DNA of 64,000 bases from Hyaloperonospora brassicae (lineage: Eukaryota > Oomycota > Peronosporomycetes > Peronosporales > Peronosporaceae), in the NCBI GenBank assembly GCA_947650285.1, contig CANTFL010001445.1:620001-684000 (forward strand), in the 5' to 3' direction. The notes below the pieces were generated by a model. The model saw nothing but the letters and a program-made list of their open reading frames with translations. It was not told the DNA's origin and did no database searches. Each line of letters begins with the position of its first letter. The first letter of the stretch is position 1. Shown in pieces: positions 1 through 10,499 of this stretch. A program made the position numbers and the translations under genes.

Positions 1-2103
1 AGCTGGCAGCATCGATACGTGAAGATGCCTGCCACTTGTTCATCAGATGGCCATCTGATGAACATCTTGGAGCGTCCACAAGCGTGTGGATGTTCTGCGA
101 GTGAGTGCGATGGCCTCACTTGCGGTACGGTCGTTAGAACGGCTGCACAAGATCACAGTGTCGTTGATCACTACACTGTGGAGCAAGTCCCCGGCGGCTG
201 TACAGGAGTACAGGCTGCGCAGAAGGTCGACCACTCGAATAAGTCGAGTGGACTGGGACGTGGATGAACGCCTAGCGGGCGACATCATAGCAAGAGTAAA
301 CCGGTTGCCCACAAGTGGCAGCACGGATATCCTAGGTCGACTGGAGAGTCGACCGTAGAGGATCGGTCCCTGACTGTGGTTGCACAGCCACAGTCAGAAG
401 ACGTCGAGGGAATAAGTCCCCACGTACTTGAGGAAGGAATTCCTCAAGAGTCACTTGCTGAAGGATTAGGCCTTCAGCAACCTGTGGAACGAAGTTCCCA
501 GGAAGTAACCAAGACGTTCAACGTCTTGGTTAAGGACGGATCAAGCGTAGGCGCTTATACGTTTGATATGATTGTGCCTTCGAAGTTGACTTCGGAGATA
601 ATTCAACTGCCGACGGTAGAACCGAAACGGTTCATACGTGATCTGCGTAGTGGCAAAGTCAAGCAGATCTGCATACTCGTCACAGAGGATGAGTATGTAG
701 CCGATATTTGGTCGGCAACAGTATTTGCTAAGAACGAACGGGTTCTCAGCAGCTCATCGATGGACGAAAGCGTCATCGATGAGAAGACTCGAATTAAGAG
801 ATACACGTCTCAATCCTGGGAGTCACTTCACGCAAATCCTTTGTACAAGGATTTGATCGAATTCAGGGATGTGTTTCCTGAATCCGTACCTTGCGAGTTG
901 CCTAAGGACAAAGGCACTCGACGCGAGCTCGAGCTCAAAACGGGCTCGAAGTACTGTGTCATGAAGCTGTGGCCACTCCCTCGTGGACAAGTACTAGCGA
1001 TCGACAAGTTCTTTGCCGATCGCATAGCAGCTAACCATGTGAAGGAATAAACGTCCCCTCACAGCTCTTCGACCTTCTGTGTGCGAAAAGCCACAGGAGG
1101 ATGGCGGATAGTGCACGCGTTCAACAAGTTTAACGCTGCAACGGTACCGGATCAAACGCCGATACCGAGGAAGGACGTGATCATCGATGGTCTGTCAATG
1201 AGTACCATCCTTTCGTCCATGGATCTGATAAATGGCTTCTATCAGATCCTTATGCGTGAACGGGACATCGCGTACACAGCAGTGAGCACTTCCAGCGGTA
1301 TGATGTGGGAGTGGCTAGTGATGCCACATGGGCTGAGAAATGACCCTGCAACGTTCAACAGATGTGTTACAAATCTGATGAGACCGGTGCGTGATTTCGC
1401 ACCGAGGTATTTTATCGATGTGTTCGTCCATCGTCGGGCTATGTACGAAAAGACGGACGTTGAAGTTCATAGAACTCACGTCCGTAAGGTCCTTCAACTT
1501 ATGCGCCAGCACAAGTTGTACGCCAACCTCAAGAAGTGTAATTTTGCGGCTAGCGAAATACCACTTCTTGGGTGCATCGTGGGTAAACACGGCGTACGCT
1601 CCGACCCCGAGAAGATCAAGGCGATCACCGACTGGCCTGTGCCAGTCGATGTCAAAGGACTTCGGAAGTTCCTTGGTCTAGCGGCGTACTTGCACAAGTA
1701 CTCGCGCAACTACGCCGAGATGACTGTTCATCTTTCTTGCTTGCTCAAGAAAATTGTCAAGTGGACATGGAACACTGAGTGTCAGCGCTCCTTCGAAGGT
1801 ATCAAGCAAAGCTTGATGCAATCGCCCATACTGGCGATTGCAGATCAGGACAGACCATTCCATGTGGTCTGTGACGCCAGCGATTTTGCGATCGGCTGTG
1901 CATTGATGCAATACGACACAGACGGCGCGGAGCGTGTCATCTGCTATCCATCGCGTCAGCTGCAACCAGCTGAACGCAATTACCCAGTGCATGGTAAGAA
2001 ACTCCTTGCCATGAAATATGCACTGGCTAAGCCTCGCGTCTATCTATTGGGAGATAGACCTTCATCGTGTATACCGACCATGCGTCACTACGCACGGCCG
2101 TAA
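1..2103 (+). pseudogene. pol: E1 pol: protease C-terminus, linker, reverse transcriptase, start of RNase H
   Basis: One reading frame (frame 1) covers the whole stretch, interrupted only by TGA at 265-267 (TGT in the other copies) and TAA at 1048-1050 (TCA in other copies). The RT part (about 1090-1700) has recognisable blocks: SSMDLINGFYQI, the GLRNDPATFNRC block, and at 1408-1419 the catalytic motif reads YFID instead of the required YxDD, so the polymerase would be inactive. RNase H follows (PFHVVCDASDFAIG; GKKLLAMKYALA). Translation ends at 2103 because of a frameshift after LLGDR; the true RNase H end resumes in another frame at 2067. Unlike the L, R, E3 and E4 copies, this one keeps a Trp codon just before the RT (GGWRIVHAFNK). 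Confidence 0.9.
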
Positions 2104-3893
2104 ATAGCCCACATCTCTCGCATAGAATGCCAAGGTGGCTGTCTTTCTTCGCGGAGTATAACTTCTCCGTCAAATACAAGCCAGGACGACTAAACGTCGT
2201 CACTGATGCGCTTTTGCGCGGCCCTGATTTCGAGCCGGTCGCACAATCCAACAATGAGAATAAGCCCACTGTTGCGACACTGACAGCCAGTGTTCCGTCG
2301 TCAAGTAAGCTTGACCACGAACGAAAGGCATACGCAGAAGATAAGGATCTTCTGCGATTAATGGATCCTCTGGTGCATCCATCCAGTAAATCCATGAGGG
2401 ATTTACCGGCTTTGTACCGATCCGATGAGGATCGGTATAGTACTCGCAGCGGGTGCTGTACTATACAGCTGTTGCCGACGACACGCCTCGTGTCGTCGTA
2501 CCCGCTCATCATGATTTGCGTTTACGCATCATGTATGAGTGTCACGATGCCCGAACAGGTGGCCATCGTGGGAGAGAAAAGACTTACCTCACGGTAAGTC
2601 GTGACTTTTACTGGCTACGCCAGTATCAGTTCGTACGCAAGTACATACGTGCTTGGGAGTTTGTCAACGGGTGAAGCCTAGTCCTTCATCCCGTGCTCCA
2701 TTACAGCCTCTACCGGTCCCGGCAGAGTGATGGCAGTCCGTTTCAATGGACTTCGTCTTCGGGTTTCCCGAAGAAGACCACAAAAATAATGGTATTCTTG
2801 TGTTCGTTGATCGGTTCAGCAAAATGTTGCATCTTGCTGCAGTGTCCGAGTCCATCACGGCACCCGGCTGGGCTCGTGTCTTTCTTGACACGATCTTCCG
2901 ACTCCACGGGTTGCCCCGTGAACTCGTAACCGACCGTGACCCTCGGTTCACGGCGGAATTTTGGCAAACCGTGTTCCGTTATCTTAGAACACAATTGAAG
3001 ATGTCTACTTCTGACCATCCAGAAACAGGTGGTCAGAGGAACGTGCGAACCGTGTCCTCGAAGAGATCCTTCGAGGATATGTCCACTTGTTTTCGAGCTG
3101 GAGCGAATTCCTTCCAATGGTGGAATTCGGCATCAATAAATCGGTGCAAGCTTCCACACAGCACACACCGCTTTACGTGAATGGCTTACGCCATCCACGT
3201 GTTCCCCCCTTCTAGAGTGTGACTCTTGGATAAGGGGGGGAGGGACTCGCTCAAGCAAAAAACCGTTCTGGCCCTTGCTCATCACGTGTCGACACTAAGG
3301 TCGTCACGCATGATGCCGATGTCGACAATGTCGACATCGATGAAGAAGATCACCTCAATAATAGCAGCAACGCTATTATTGATTCGGATGATGATGACGA
3401 TGCTGGTATATTCAGCATCGTCAACGATTATGCCAGCGAGGAAAACGACAACCTCGCTGAAGAAGAGAACAATCTATTAGCAGTGCGCACGAAGAGCACT
3501 GAAAGACAAAACAAAGAGTCAGCAGAGAACTTCCTGCTGACTCGAGAGGCGGTTGTCCGTTTCGTTCAGGACTCCATCGCGAATGCTGTGGACCGCCAGA
3601 TACGGAACGCAGACAAGAATGGACGAGCAAATGTTCTTTCACTTAAAGATAATGACCTAGTACTACTGTCTACGGTAAACTTACCTGGACATGCAGTCAC
3701 TAGTGTCGGCAGTAGTAAACTGCTGCCGAAGTACATTGGGCCATTTCGAGTGTTGCATCGCAAGGGCAATGCATACACACTCGAATTGCCACGTAAGATG
3801 CGCACGCATCCTACGTTTTACGTGGGGAGGCTCAGGCCGTACTGTCAGTACGAGCCTTCTTCTTCCGATGAAGATAGCCCCCACGTTCAATAA
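2067..3893 (+). pseudogene. pol: E1 pol: RNase H end and integrase, frameshifted
   Basis: Frame 0 from 2067 gives the RNase H tail (YTDHASLRTAVNS, then VKYKPGRLNVVTDALL). The integrase zinc domain appears in another frame at 2453-2674 and the catalytic core in a third at 2746-3180 (SMDFVFGFP for the first Asp would lie at the 2740 region; TDRDPRFTAEFWQ). The usual DGQTERAN box around the catalytic Glu is damaged (GGQRNVRT). The C-terminal part returns to frame 0 at 3483-3893 and contains the GPY/F module (KYIGPFRVLHRKGNAYTLELP). At least three indels separate the parts, so no active integrase can be made. Confidence 0.88.
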
Positions 3894-5441
3894 CATCCAT
3901 CAAGTTCTTGCGCTCGCGCTCCAGTCGATCCGTCTGGTCGCACAGATATGATACCTCGGAACTCAACCGAGATATCTCCCCGCTAGCTGTCGCCAGCTCG
4001 CCAAAAAGGGAGAGGACATCCTGCTCGACCTGAAGATGCGCTGTGGCGTAATCGGCGCGGTCTCTCGCCCGATCAGCCTCGCGATCCATGCGGTTCTTCC
4101 GCACGGTATCAGTCAAAGCGTAGCGCCGGTCGCGCTCGTGCTTCAATTTATCGCGCAATTCATCGATTGCGCGATCCATCTCGTAAGAGTCGAGATGGTG
4201 AGCAAAATCATCTGAAGGAGGTCTTTCCTCCTCCACCACATCCTTTGGTGGATTCGCACGGTGGTCAACGCTTTCTAGTGGAGCGTATCTTGAACCACCA
4301 TGACGATTTGGGATCAAGGACAAGCTACCTCGTCCACTGGCGGGGGTATCCGCCCTCTTGGGACAGCTGGGAGCCCCACTCTCATCTGTTGATGGACGTT
4401 GAAGGTCTCGTCCGCCAGTATGACGAGACTTATCCGATTGGTCCGAGGGCTAATCGGTAAACACGCGCCCTAGGAGCTTGTAGACAGATTGCAAGTTTGC
4501 AATCGCGTCACGCATCTCCTCCGAGATGTATGCCCTTCCCCAGGGCGAACTTAGGGAATACACGTCCCTATGTGCACGCTGCGAGTTGTCAGCACAACTC
4601 GCACAAGGGTTTCCCCACGTGAGGCATGGAATGTCTGCCTCACTCGACAAACAGTGCAATCGGTACCTGGCACCGGTTGGCGTTCGCTTTTCGAACCTGA
4701 GGCGTGTCGCCTCAACTTTCTTGAGCCACCCTTCTCGTCCAAAATTCTTTACGTTTTGGACGAACGCGTTCCACGCTGCCAAAAGCGAGTTTTTGTCACG
4801 CTTTTGGTTGCCGTTGTACCATCGATGTCTAAGAAAGATATCGAGATAAAAATACTCTTCAGCGCGAAAGTTGCTCGCGCTGGGACTCAAGCCATGAAGC
4901 TCGGTCGCCTCGAATTAAGGTATTCGATGGTGTTGGTTTGTCTCGTGATACAAGCTATTGATGAGCCGTTCGGGCAGACGCCACGGCTTCAGCTCATCAC
5001 GCTTCGAAGTGGTACCTCTGTCTGTACCAAGGCTCCCAGAATGACGACGGCTCGCGCTATGTCATCACGCTCGCGCGAAGAAGCACGAGTCGGCGGTGGT
5101 AAAGAGTAATACCCCTCACCACTCTGATCACCTTCATCATCACTGCCGAACAGACTGTGTTGCAACTCACGAGTCCGTTCGTTTGGCAGTGGCCTTGGCG
5201 AATACTGAGGCGTCGCCGGTGATCGAGACGCCTCTGCAACATTGCCCGATTCAGACACGTCTGACTCGCCAGAGTAGATGACCTCAATGTCGGGGTCATC
5301 ATGCGCACGCGGTGAGGTGCCGCGTGCACCTGCAGCACCTCTTGCTGCAGGCAAAGAACGGTCAGCAGACGACGAATCGTCTGCCCCAGAAGCTGGCACA
5401 GGCACAGACTCTGTGTGCCTTGAGTTATTCCGCATAGACAT
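3832..5441 (-). pseudogene. Antisense gene (aORF) of E1, three frame pieces
   Basis: No known family recognised. Pieces on the minus strand: N-terminal 5441-4989 (starts MSMRNNSRHTES; Ser/Ala/Pro-rich, acidic; motifs DDPDIEVIYSGESD and LQHSLFGSDDEGDQ), middle 4890-4450 (FYLDIFLRHRWYNG, AAWNAFVQNVKNFG, PTGARYRLHCLSSEA), and C-terminal 4323-3832 (charged, coiled-coil-like: EMDRAIDELRDKLKHERDRR, then LERERKNLMDV, basic tail). The same protein is encoded in E3 and E4 and, far more diverged, in L and R, which argues for past selection on this reading. A one-base deletion near 5050 and a stop near 4450 break this copy. It lies tail-to-tail with, and overlaps, pol. Confidence 0.7.
4167..4460 (+). 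pseudogene. pol: E1 integrase C-terminal chromodomain
   Basis: This frame carries a chromodomain: RFLVERILNHHDD, then YLVHWRGYPPSWDSWEP and a terminal helix ending RQYDETYP. The aromatic residues Y, W and W expected in a chromo fold are present. It is in the same frame as 3483-3893 and is separated from it by TAA at 3891-3893 and further stops, so it is now detached from the integrase. In chromoviruses this domain directs integration to marked chromatin. The whole segment is also overlapped by the antisense gene on the other strand. Confidence 0.85.
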
Positions 5442-5560
5442 GTTAACTATGCGAGGTCAAGCAGAAAGTGAATGGAACGGACCCAACAAGTGCTCCCTGT
5501 CCCAATGGTGGCCAACGGGTGGCCGCCATATTTTTCGATAGTCACACGGTGACTATCAGT

Positions 5561-5572
5561 TAAGGGGGGTGA
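5561..5572 (+). other. Polypurine tract of E1
   Basis: The run TAAGGGGGGTGA lies directly before the LTR. This is the expected primer for plus-strand DNA synthesis. Equivalent purine runs abut the 3' LTRs of E3 (29137-29148, minus strand) and E4 (54817-54825). Confidence 0.8.
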
Positions 5573-5965
5573 TGTAACGGGGCAGCCCGTTACATGGAAA
5601 TTGTCATTAAAGAAAAAATGACAATAAAGAATATTAAGTTGAATATTCTTTTAACAATATCACCGATAGTGGTGATATTGGTGAGGCGACCAAAGGGTCT
5701 GCTCATTGGTTGATATCTTGACGATATCAACCCACCAATCGCCGCAGGACGCGCGCAATGAGTGGTGACGAGACGTCACCATACACTCAGTTGTATTAGT
5801 ATAATTAAGTCAATTTAAACTGAGAGACAGTAACAAAAAGACTTAATTATATTAATACAACAGTTTTACTTTTTCCCTTATCTACGCTTCCTCGCTTTCC
5901 TTGTGTATGTCTGTCGGGGCACCGATACCCTTGCGTTAAGATCACGCAAGGGTGTGCCCGTTACA
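5573..5965 (+). repeat. 3' LTR of E1 (family A, 393 bp)
   Basis: It starts TGTAACGGGG and ends CCCGTTACA, the TG...CA ends expected of LTRs. The first 22 bases are themselves an inverted repeat. Further hairpins fill most of the LTR: arms 5791-5811 and 5840-5860 pair over 21 bp with one mismatch, and ACCCTTGCGT pairs with ACGCAAGGGT near the 3' end. The same LTR occurs at 28744, 36336, 47271, 54826, 55294 and 59109. Confidence 0.95.
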
Positions 5966-8389
5966 CTACGGCTAAAACCTAGCAGGCATGCAGCAGTTTT
6001 TAGGCTATACAAGCACTTCAAAAGGTGTCGCATTCAATGGAGGATCTCTCATTAGTAACGGCTTGCTCTAGCTAGAATCTTTAGTCGCCAAAGACATATG
6101 TGTGGTGCAACACAATGTGGCTCGGCGGCCACCGTCAAGCCGAAGCAAACTTCGATGGAGGTTAACATTCGAGTCGAATTGTGCTTGCAATGCTTTGTGT
6201 GCATTCGTTGCATGTTCAGCACAACGAGTGCCCGCAATCCTTTGGGTCAAACTCGTTTGTCAGCAAGGGCAGCACCATGTGTGTAGTCACACTGGTCTCA
6301 CTGGACGTGTGCAGCGAACACAGTCTGCCGGGGCTATACCAGCAGTCGTCAACCCTGTAGGAGGTAAAGGTACGTGTTCTAGTTACTGAGAGCCAAACTT
6401 GTCCAGCGTTCGACTTACATGCATCAAGCCAGACGTGCGGATCCCGTCGTCTTCGAACACAGTGGTGACTGTTGATCGCATTGTGATCAGTGGTGCAAGA
6501 AAGGTAACCAGATCGGGTGGACTGGGGCAAATGAGTTATACGCTTCGGTAGTGCCTACAAGCAGTACGTATGATGTAGGTGCAGGCATCGTACGAATAAG
6601 GACGAAGGTGAGGGTCTTGTTTGGTAAAAGTAAACATAACATAAACGGCTGATGCGCCTCTGGCGTCGTTTCGTCGAGAAGTGCTGGCTGACGTGTCCTG
6701 CTGATATGCTCTGCCGCTCACGGAATGTACACAGGTATCCATCCGGTGATGACACTCGCAGGACTGTGACACACACACAATGTAAAAGCCGCAGCTGTGT
6801 GACCTTCACACGACTGCAACAACTGAAGCGCCAAAGACTACTGTTTCTGAGCACGAAGGACTCGTGCACTACCAGCATCGGTCGTTCCGTAATGTATATC
6901 ATAGCTCGTGCCGCCATTCGTTGCGCGGATCGCGTCAAAGTCAACTCTTCGCTTCTGCATGTGGTCTTCGAGTGATGAGGCTGTGCGACCACTTCATCGA
7001 TGCGTTCCATTCCACACACTCGCGCCAACAAACTCAAGTGTCAATGCACTAAAACAAGCAACAACGTCAATGGCAACAAGTCCACAACGTCCTTCTCCAA
7101 CACAAGACGGGCGAGCACAAACCATGTCGTCGCAACACGATGCGACCCTTTCTCGCCTGAAGGGCCTCACAAAGTCGACACCCGTTCCCGAGATCGTGAT
7201 GCAACAATTGAGTGAAGCGCAGCTGTGCCGAGGCCTACGCATTCTTTGACCCATTGTGTGTGAGACTGTCCCATTTCGGAGGCGCTGCGTCACTTCAACT
7301 TGCCTTCTTCCTTGCTCACAGACGAGCGCGATCGGCTCCGCATGAAGTTGTCAGCCGTCTTTTGGAACTGGGATGGGACTTTACACCCCACACGCCCACT
7401 CTTGCCTGACCATCAGACTTACACAAGCTCAGCAAAAAATGCTCCTCCTTCTTCTTCTCCTCCTCCTCCTCAGCGACAATGACGTAGCGTTCACTTGCTT
7501 GATTCTTCTAGCTCTTACATACTCACGTAGAGGCTGCTGTACAAATTCGCGTCACTGCTCTGCCAGACCAGCGACGCGCTAGTGTCTCCCATTCGCAAGT
7601 CATGTCATTGCGAACATGGCAACTGTGCTGCGCGACAAGCGTACCGAACGTGACACTGTCCATATTGATCATTCAGCAATCCGATGTGACGGAAAACACG
7701 ACACACCGCCCACGAAAAAGACGAGGACTTCAAGCCGCTCTGACACGTGTCAGCCAAAAAAGTCCTCTGCTCGACGGCGGTGACAGGCTCGGCAGTGAGT
7801 ACGCGAAATGGTACAAACCTAACTTGCCGTCGAATGGAAAGCAAAAACGGGGTCGCCAACACACGTGTCTTTCTTTGTCTCAAAGCCCGTCCGACATCAC
7901 ACGGACTCGTTTGACGACTGCGGAGCATTCGGTAAGGTAAACAAACCATCTTGACATCCAGATCAAACGTCCGACACATCAAAGACACGTTACTCCTTGC
8001 ATCGCGAAATTTAAATCACGCGATGCAAGGAGTATCGTTTGCGCACCTGGACACAGAAAGTCGTTGCCAGCTTGGACGAACCAACTGCCAAATGGCTTGA
8101 TATTGAACTCAAGCACGGCACGCCGTTACGCATGTTTGTATACTTGTCGAGCCACTTACACCCAAACAGCCCATCGACGCCGTCATGATTCCTACTTGAT
8201 GCACCCACGTAGAGAAGCGATACCTACAGGCGCCGACCACTACAGGAAACATTCGGGCTTTGAACTGAATGGTAGTCTCAGACTCAGCTTTACATGTAGC
8301 ACCTGTCTGCTAAACACTTCAAACCTACCTTTCAAGACTCCAGTTCGCTCTGCACGTCAAAGCCGTTTCAAATTTTTCTTACTCTCTTC
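5966..8389. other. Intergenic, no gene recognised; decayed coding-like stretches
   Basis: Nothing here matches the neighbouring elements. Around 7069-7470 (+) there are short stretches with coding-like composition in changing frames (for example the run starting MATSPQRPSPTQDGRA at 7069 and one in another frame around 7290-7480), and again around 7560-8190. They may be one old pseudogene with several frameshifts, or a gene with short introns. A CT-rich low-complexity run lies at 7441-7474. No function is proposed. Confidence 0.4.
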
Positions 8390-9376
8390 TTAGCTAGTTG
8401 TGTTTTTGGCCGCTGCTGCAGCACAGAGTCGCGCGACAAGACCATGGATCTGCAACTGCGTTGAGACGCCATCTGCAATGCACATGTGCGTTGCCCCAAT
8501 GAATTTAATGAGCTCGAGCTTGAGCTTTTCGTCTGGCATCGATAGTGCTTTGCACACTCGAAAGATCGTGCCAATGATATCTAGCGACGAGTAGCCACTC
8601 TTCACCAACCCAAGCGCAAGTTCCGTAGCTCGATCAAGCCGTGCTTGCTCACAGTGGGTCAACAAATCTTTCACCACCGCTGGATGCGGTTGATCGCACA
8701 CGTGAAACACGTTCTCGTCACTGATAAAGTGGAACCCACTAGCAGTAGCTTGCAGGTTGTTCAGTGCATTACGCATATCGCCTTCAGCTGTAAAGATGAG
8801 CGCCGCGAGGCCCTCGTCCTTGTACCCAACGTTCTCCTGCTCACAGACCGTGAGTAAGCGACGCAAGAGCATCTCGTCCGAGAGCCGCGTGAAGCGCAGC
8901 ATGGCACAACGACTCTGGATGGGCTCAATGACTTTCGTCGAGTTGTTGCATGCAAGAGCGAAGCGCGTGGTCGCTGAAAAGAGCTCCATCGTCCGTCGAA
9001 GTGCCTGCTGAGCTGCAGCCGTCATGGCGTCGGCCTCGTCCAGAATCACGAGCTTGTGGCGTCCAGGCGGCAGCGTCACTTTCTGCTGCGCAAACATCTT
9101 GATCTTTGTGCGGACCGTGTCGATCCCGCGGTCGTCCGACGCATTGAGCTCGAGCACTGCCTGTTTGACAGCCGCCGGACCTAAGAGTTCGTGTGCGAGG
9201 CACATGATGCTCGTGGTTTTGCCCGTTCCGGGAGGGCCCGCAAGGATCAGGTTGGTCATGTTGCCAGCACGCGCCATCGCTTGGAGACTCGCGATCGTGT
9301 CGCGGTTGCCCACGACGTCGGCCAAGACGCGCGGACGGTACTTTTCGACCCACGGCGCTTCGAAATCGGCCGACAT
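8390..9376 (-). CDS. RFC2: Replication factor C small subunit (human RFC2 / yeast Rfc4 type)
   Basis: This is a subunit of the heteropentameric clamp loader that opens PCNA and places it on primer-template DNA in the nucleus, using ATP. The 328-residue product (human RFC2 about 354, yeast Rfc4 323) has the RFC family signature WVEKYRP at 9-15, Walker A GPPGTGKT at 47-54, Walker B with DEAD at 113-116, a sensor-1 Asn near 144, and the SRC arginine-finger motif at 155-157. The C-terminal collar region is full length. I chose the ATG at 9374-9376 ([15 protein letters not shown]) over the in-frame upstream one at 9415, since the family starts just before WVEKYRP. No intron is seen. The frame is intact with all catalytic residues, so it is probably functional. 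It is the only clear housekeeping gene in the window and is flanked by retrotransposons within about 2.4 kb and 0.4 kb. Confidence 0.97.
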   Translation of the reverse strand: MSADFEAPWVEKYRPRVLADVVGNRDTIASLQAMARAGNMTNLILAGPPGTGKTTSIMCLAHELLGPAAVKQAVLELNASDDRGIDTVRTKIKMFAQQKVTLPPGRHKLVILDEADAMTAAAQQALRRTMELFSATTRFALACNNSTKVIEPIQSRCAMLRFTRLSDEMLLRRLLTVCEQENVGYKDEGLAALIFTAEGDMRNALNNLQATASGFHFISDENVFHVCDQPHPAVVKDLLTHCEQARLDRATELALGLVKSGYSSLDIIGTIFRVCKALSMPDEKLKLELIKFIGATHMCIADGVSTQLQIHGLVARLCAAAAAKNTTS

Positions 9377-9775
9377 GAGTGGTGTGGATCGGAGGAGGCG
9401 GACGATGAGAAGCACGAGCCAAAGAACAGTGGAAACCCACTTCGTTAGGCCCTTTTTAGCTGATAATCCCTTGTAGTAATTAAAATGTTTTTAGCCCATT
9501 GTTCGGAAAATTGTATATTCAATAACTTTCAACCCATTGTTCGGCAATAGAGGTTGACAAATATCGTATTATTCTGAATACTTATTAACGTCTGGACAGA
9601 TCCAGTGATCAGCAGATATAGAGTCTTCCCTCCGATAAGTTTTGGGCACGGTAAACGACAATCACATAAACTTAGCAGAGGTATTAACTTGTTGATTTTT
9701 GTAAATCGTACATGAAAAAACCGTGAATGAGTGATCAATCTCGCCGATCTGAACACCTATTTCAACCCCCACTTC
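9377..9775. other. AT-rich upstream region of the RFC2 gene
   Basis: About 400 bases between the RFC2 start codon and the LTR at 9776. It must hold the RFC2 promoter. A near-repeat of GCCCATTGTTCGG (9494 and 9532 regions) is visible. No core promoter element can be assigned with confidence. Confidence 0.4.
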
Positions 9776-10258
9776 TGTAACGGGGTTACACGTCGAGTAG
9801 TAATCGACAATAGGTGTGGTACACACAAGGGATGGGATCCCCTTTGAAGTAATATTATAACACAAGTATCAATTGTTGAAGACTGATGTCTGTCAACAAT
9901 TGATTACGAGATCTTTTAATAGGTTTATTCAGGACATAAGTGAGTAGGTTATTTACTTTGTTTTACAGTGTTCTTTTAGGTTGAAAGAAGAAATAAAATT
10001 CAGTTCCCATCTTAATCAACAAAAGACACGTGCCTCTCTGAGGCGTCTTGCGATCGTAAGGAGGTAGCAACGCCTTGTTAAGGCAGCTACTCATTGTGCA
10101 CTCAGTGCGTTTAGTTCTTTGAATCGTTTGGTCCTCCTAGAACAGGGACCGTAAGCTCTCTGAGCTTGTTAACTCTTTGAGTCGGGTTCGTAGAACCAAA
10201 GTTGCTCATTGGAAGTTCATTCTTTCTCTGACTTTAAGAGCTGTGTAGCTCCGCTACA
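9776..10258 (+). repeat. 5' LTR of element L (family C, about 483 bp)
   Basis: It starts TGTAACGGGGTTACA and ends TGTAGCTCCGCTACA, followed after two bases by a primer site. Apart from the terminal bases it does not resemble the LTR at the other end of the same element (16345 onwards), so the two LTRs are of different families. The left boundary rests only on the TGTAACGGGG match. Confidence 0.6.
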
Positions 10259-10260
10259 CT

Positions 10261-10275
10261 TGGTAGCACTTGTAG
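10261..10275 (+). other. Primer binding site of element L
   Basis: TGGTAGCACTTGTAG begins two bases after the LTR, as in E4 (TGGTAGCACTTTGTAG at 47666). The first eight bases are complementary to a tRNA ending UGCUACCA, as eukaryotic initiator tRNA-Met does; the remainder was not matched to any tRNA. Confidence 0.65.
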
Positions 10276-10317
10276 TCAATCTACACCTGAGTCGGTAACG
10301 ACTGATCGTCTGTGAGG

Positions 10318-10494
10318 ATGGAGCAATCCACACCCCTCTCTGATGCCCAAAATGTCGCGCTTGATAAGCCGACCGCGGCCGTAGGCCCAGAGTATGTGGA
10401 TTTTCTAGCTGCACAAGGTCCCGATGTGCTCAATGCACGAGTCGAGACCTTCATACAGCGAAGCGGACCATCAAAATATGGTCGGGGTCAGTAG
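10318..10494 (+). pseudogene. gag: Chimeric short gag remnant of element L
   Basis: The ATG at 10318 opens a 58-codon frame (MEQSTPLSDAQNVALD...). The first ~48 residues do not resemble the gag N-terminus of E3-E5 or R, whereas the last ten (GPSKYGRGQ) are the gag C-terminus of family B. The switch occurs at 10455-10464, in a short stretch of microhomology (ACAGCGA). The capsid and zinc-knuckle parts are missing. It looks like a recombinant or internally deleted gag. Confidence 0.6.
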
Positions 10495-10499
10495 GGGCG

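Larger units (their letters stand above)
1..5965 (+). mobile_element. Ty3/gypsy retrotransposon E1, 5' part outside window
   Basis: The element enters at the left edge inside the protease region and runs through linker, RT, RNase H, integrase, chromodomain, an antisense gene, a polypurine tract and a 3' LTR ending at 5965. The order RT-RNase H-integrase with a terminal chromodomain is diagnostic of Ty3/gypsy chromoviruses. The pol frames are broken at several places (stops at 265-267 and 1048-1050, frameshifts near 2045, 2450 and 2660), so the copy is dead. It belongs to the same family (A) as the elements at 28744-36729, 47271-55217 and 59109-64000 by LTR and gag-pol similarity. Confidence 0.93.

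Noticed and set aside
1315..1992. Recurring 90-104 codon open frames antisense to the RT (also in L, R, E3, E4)
   Set aside because: They shadow the RT codons and recur only because the RT sequence recurs; no start context, motif or independent conservation.
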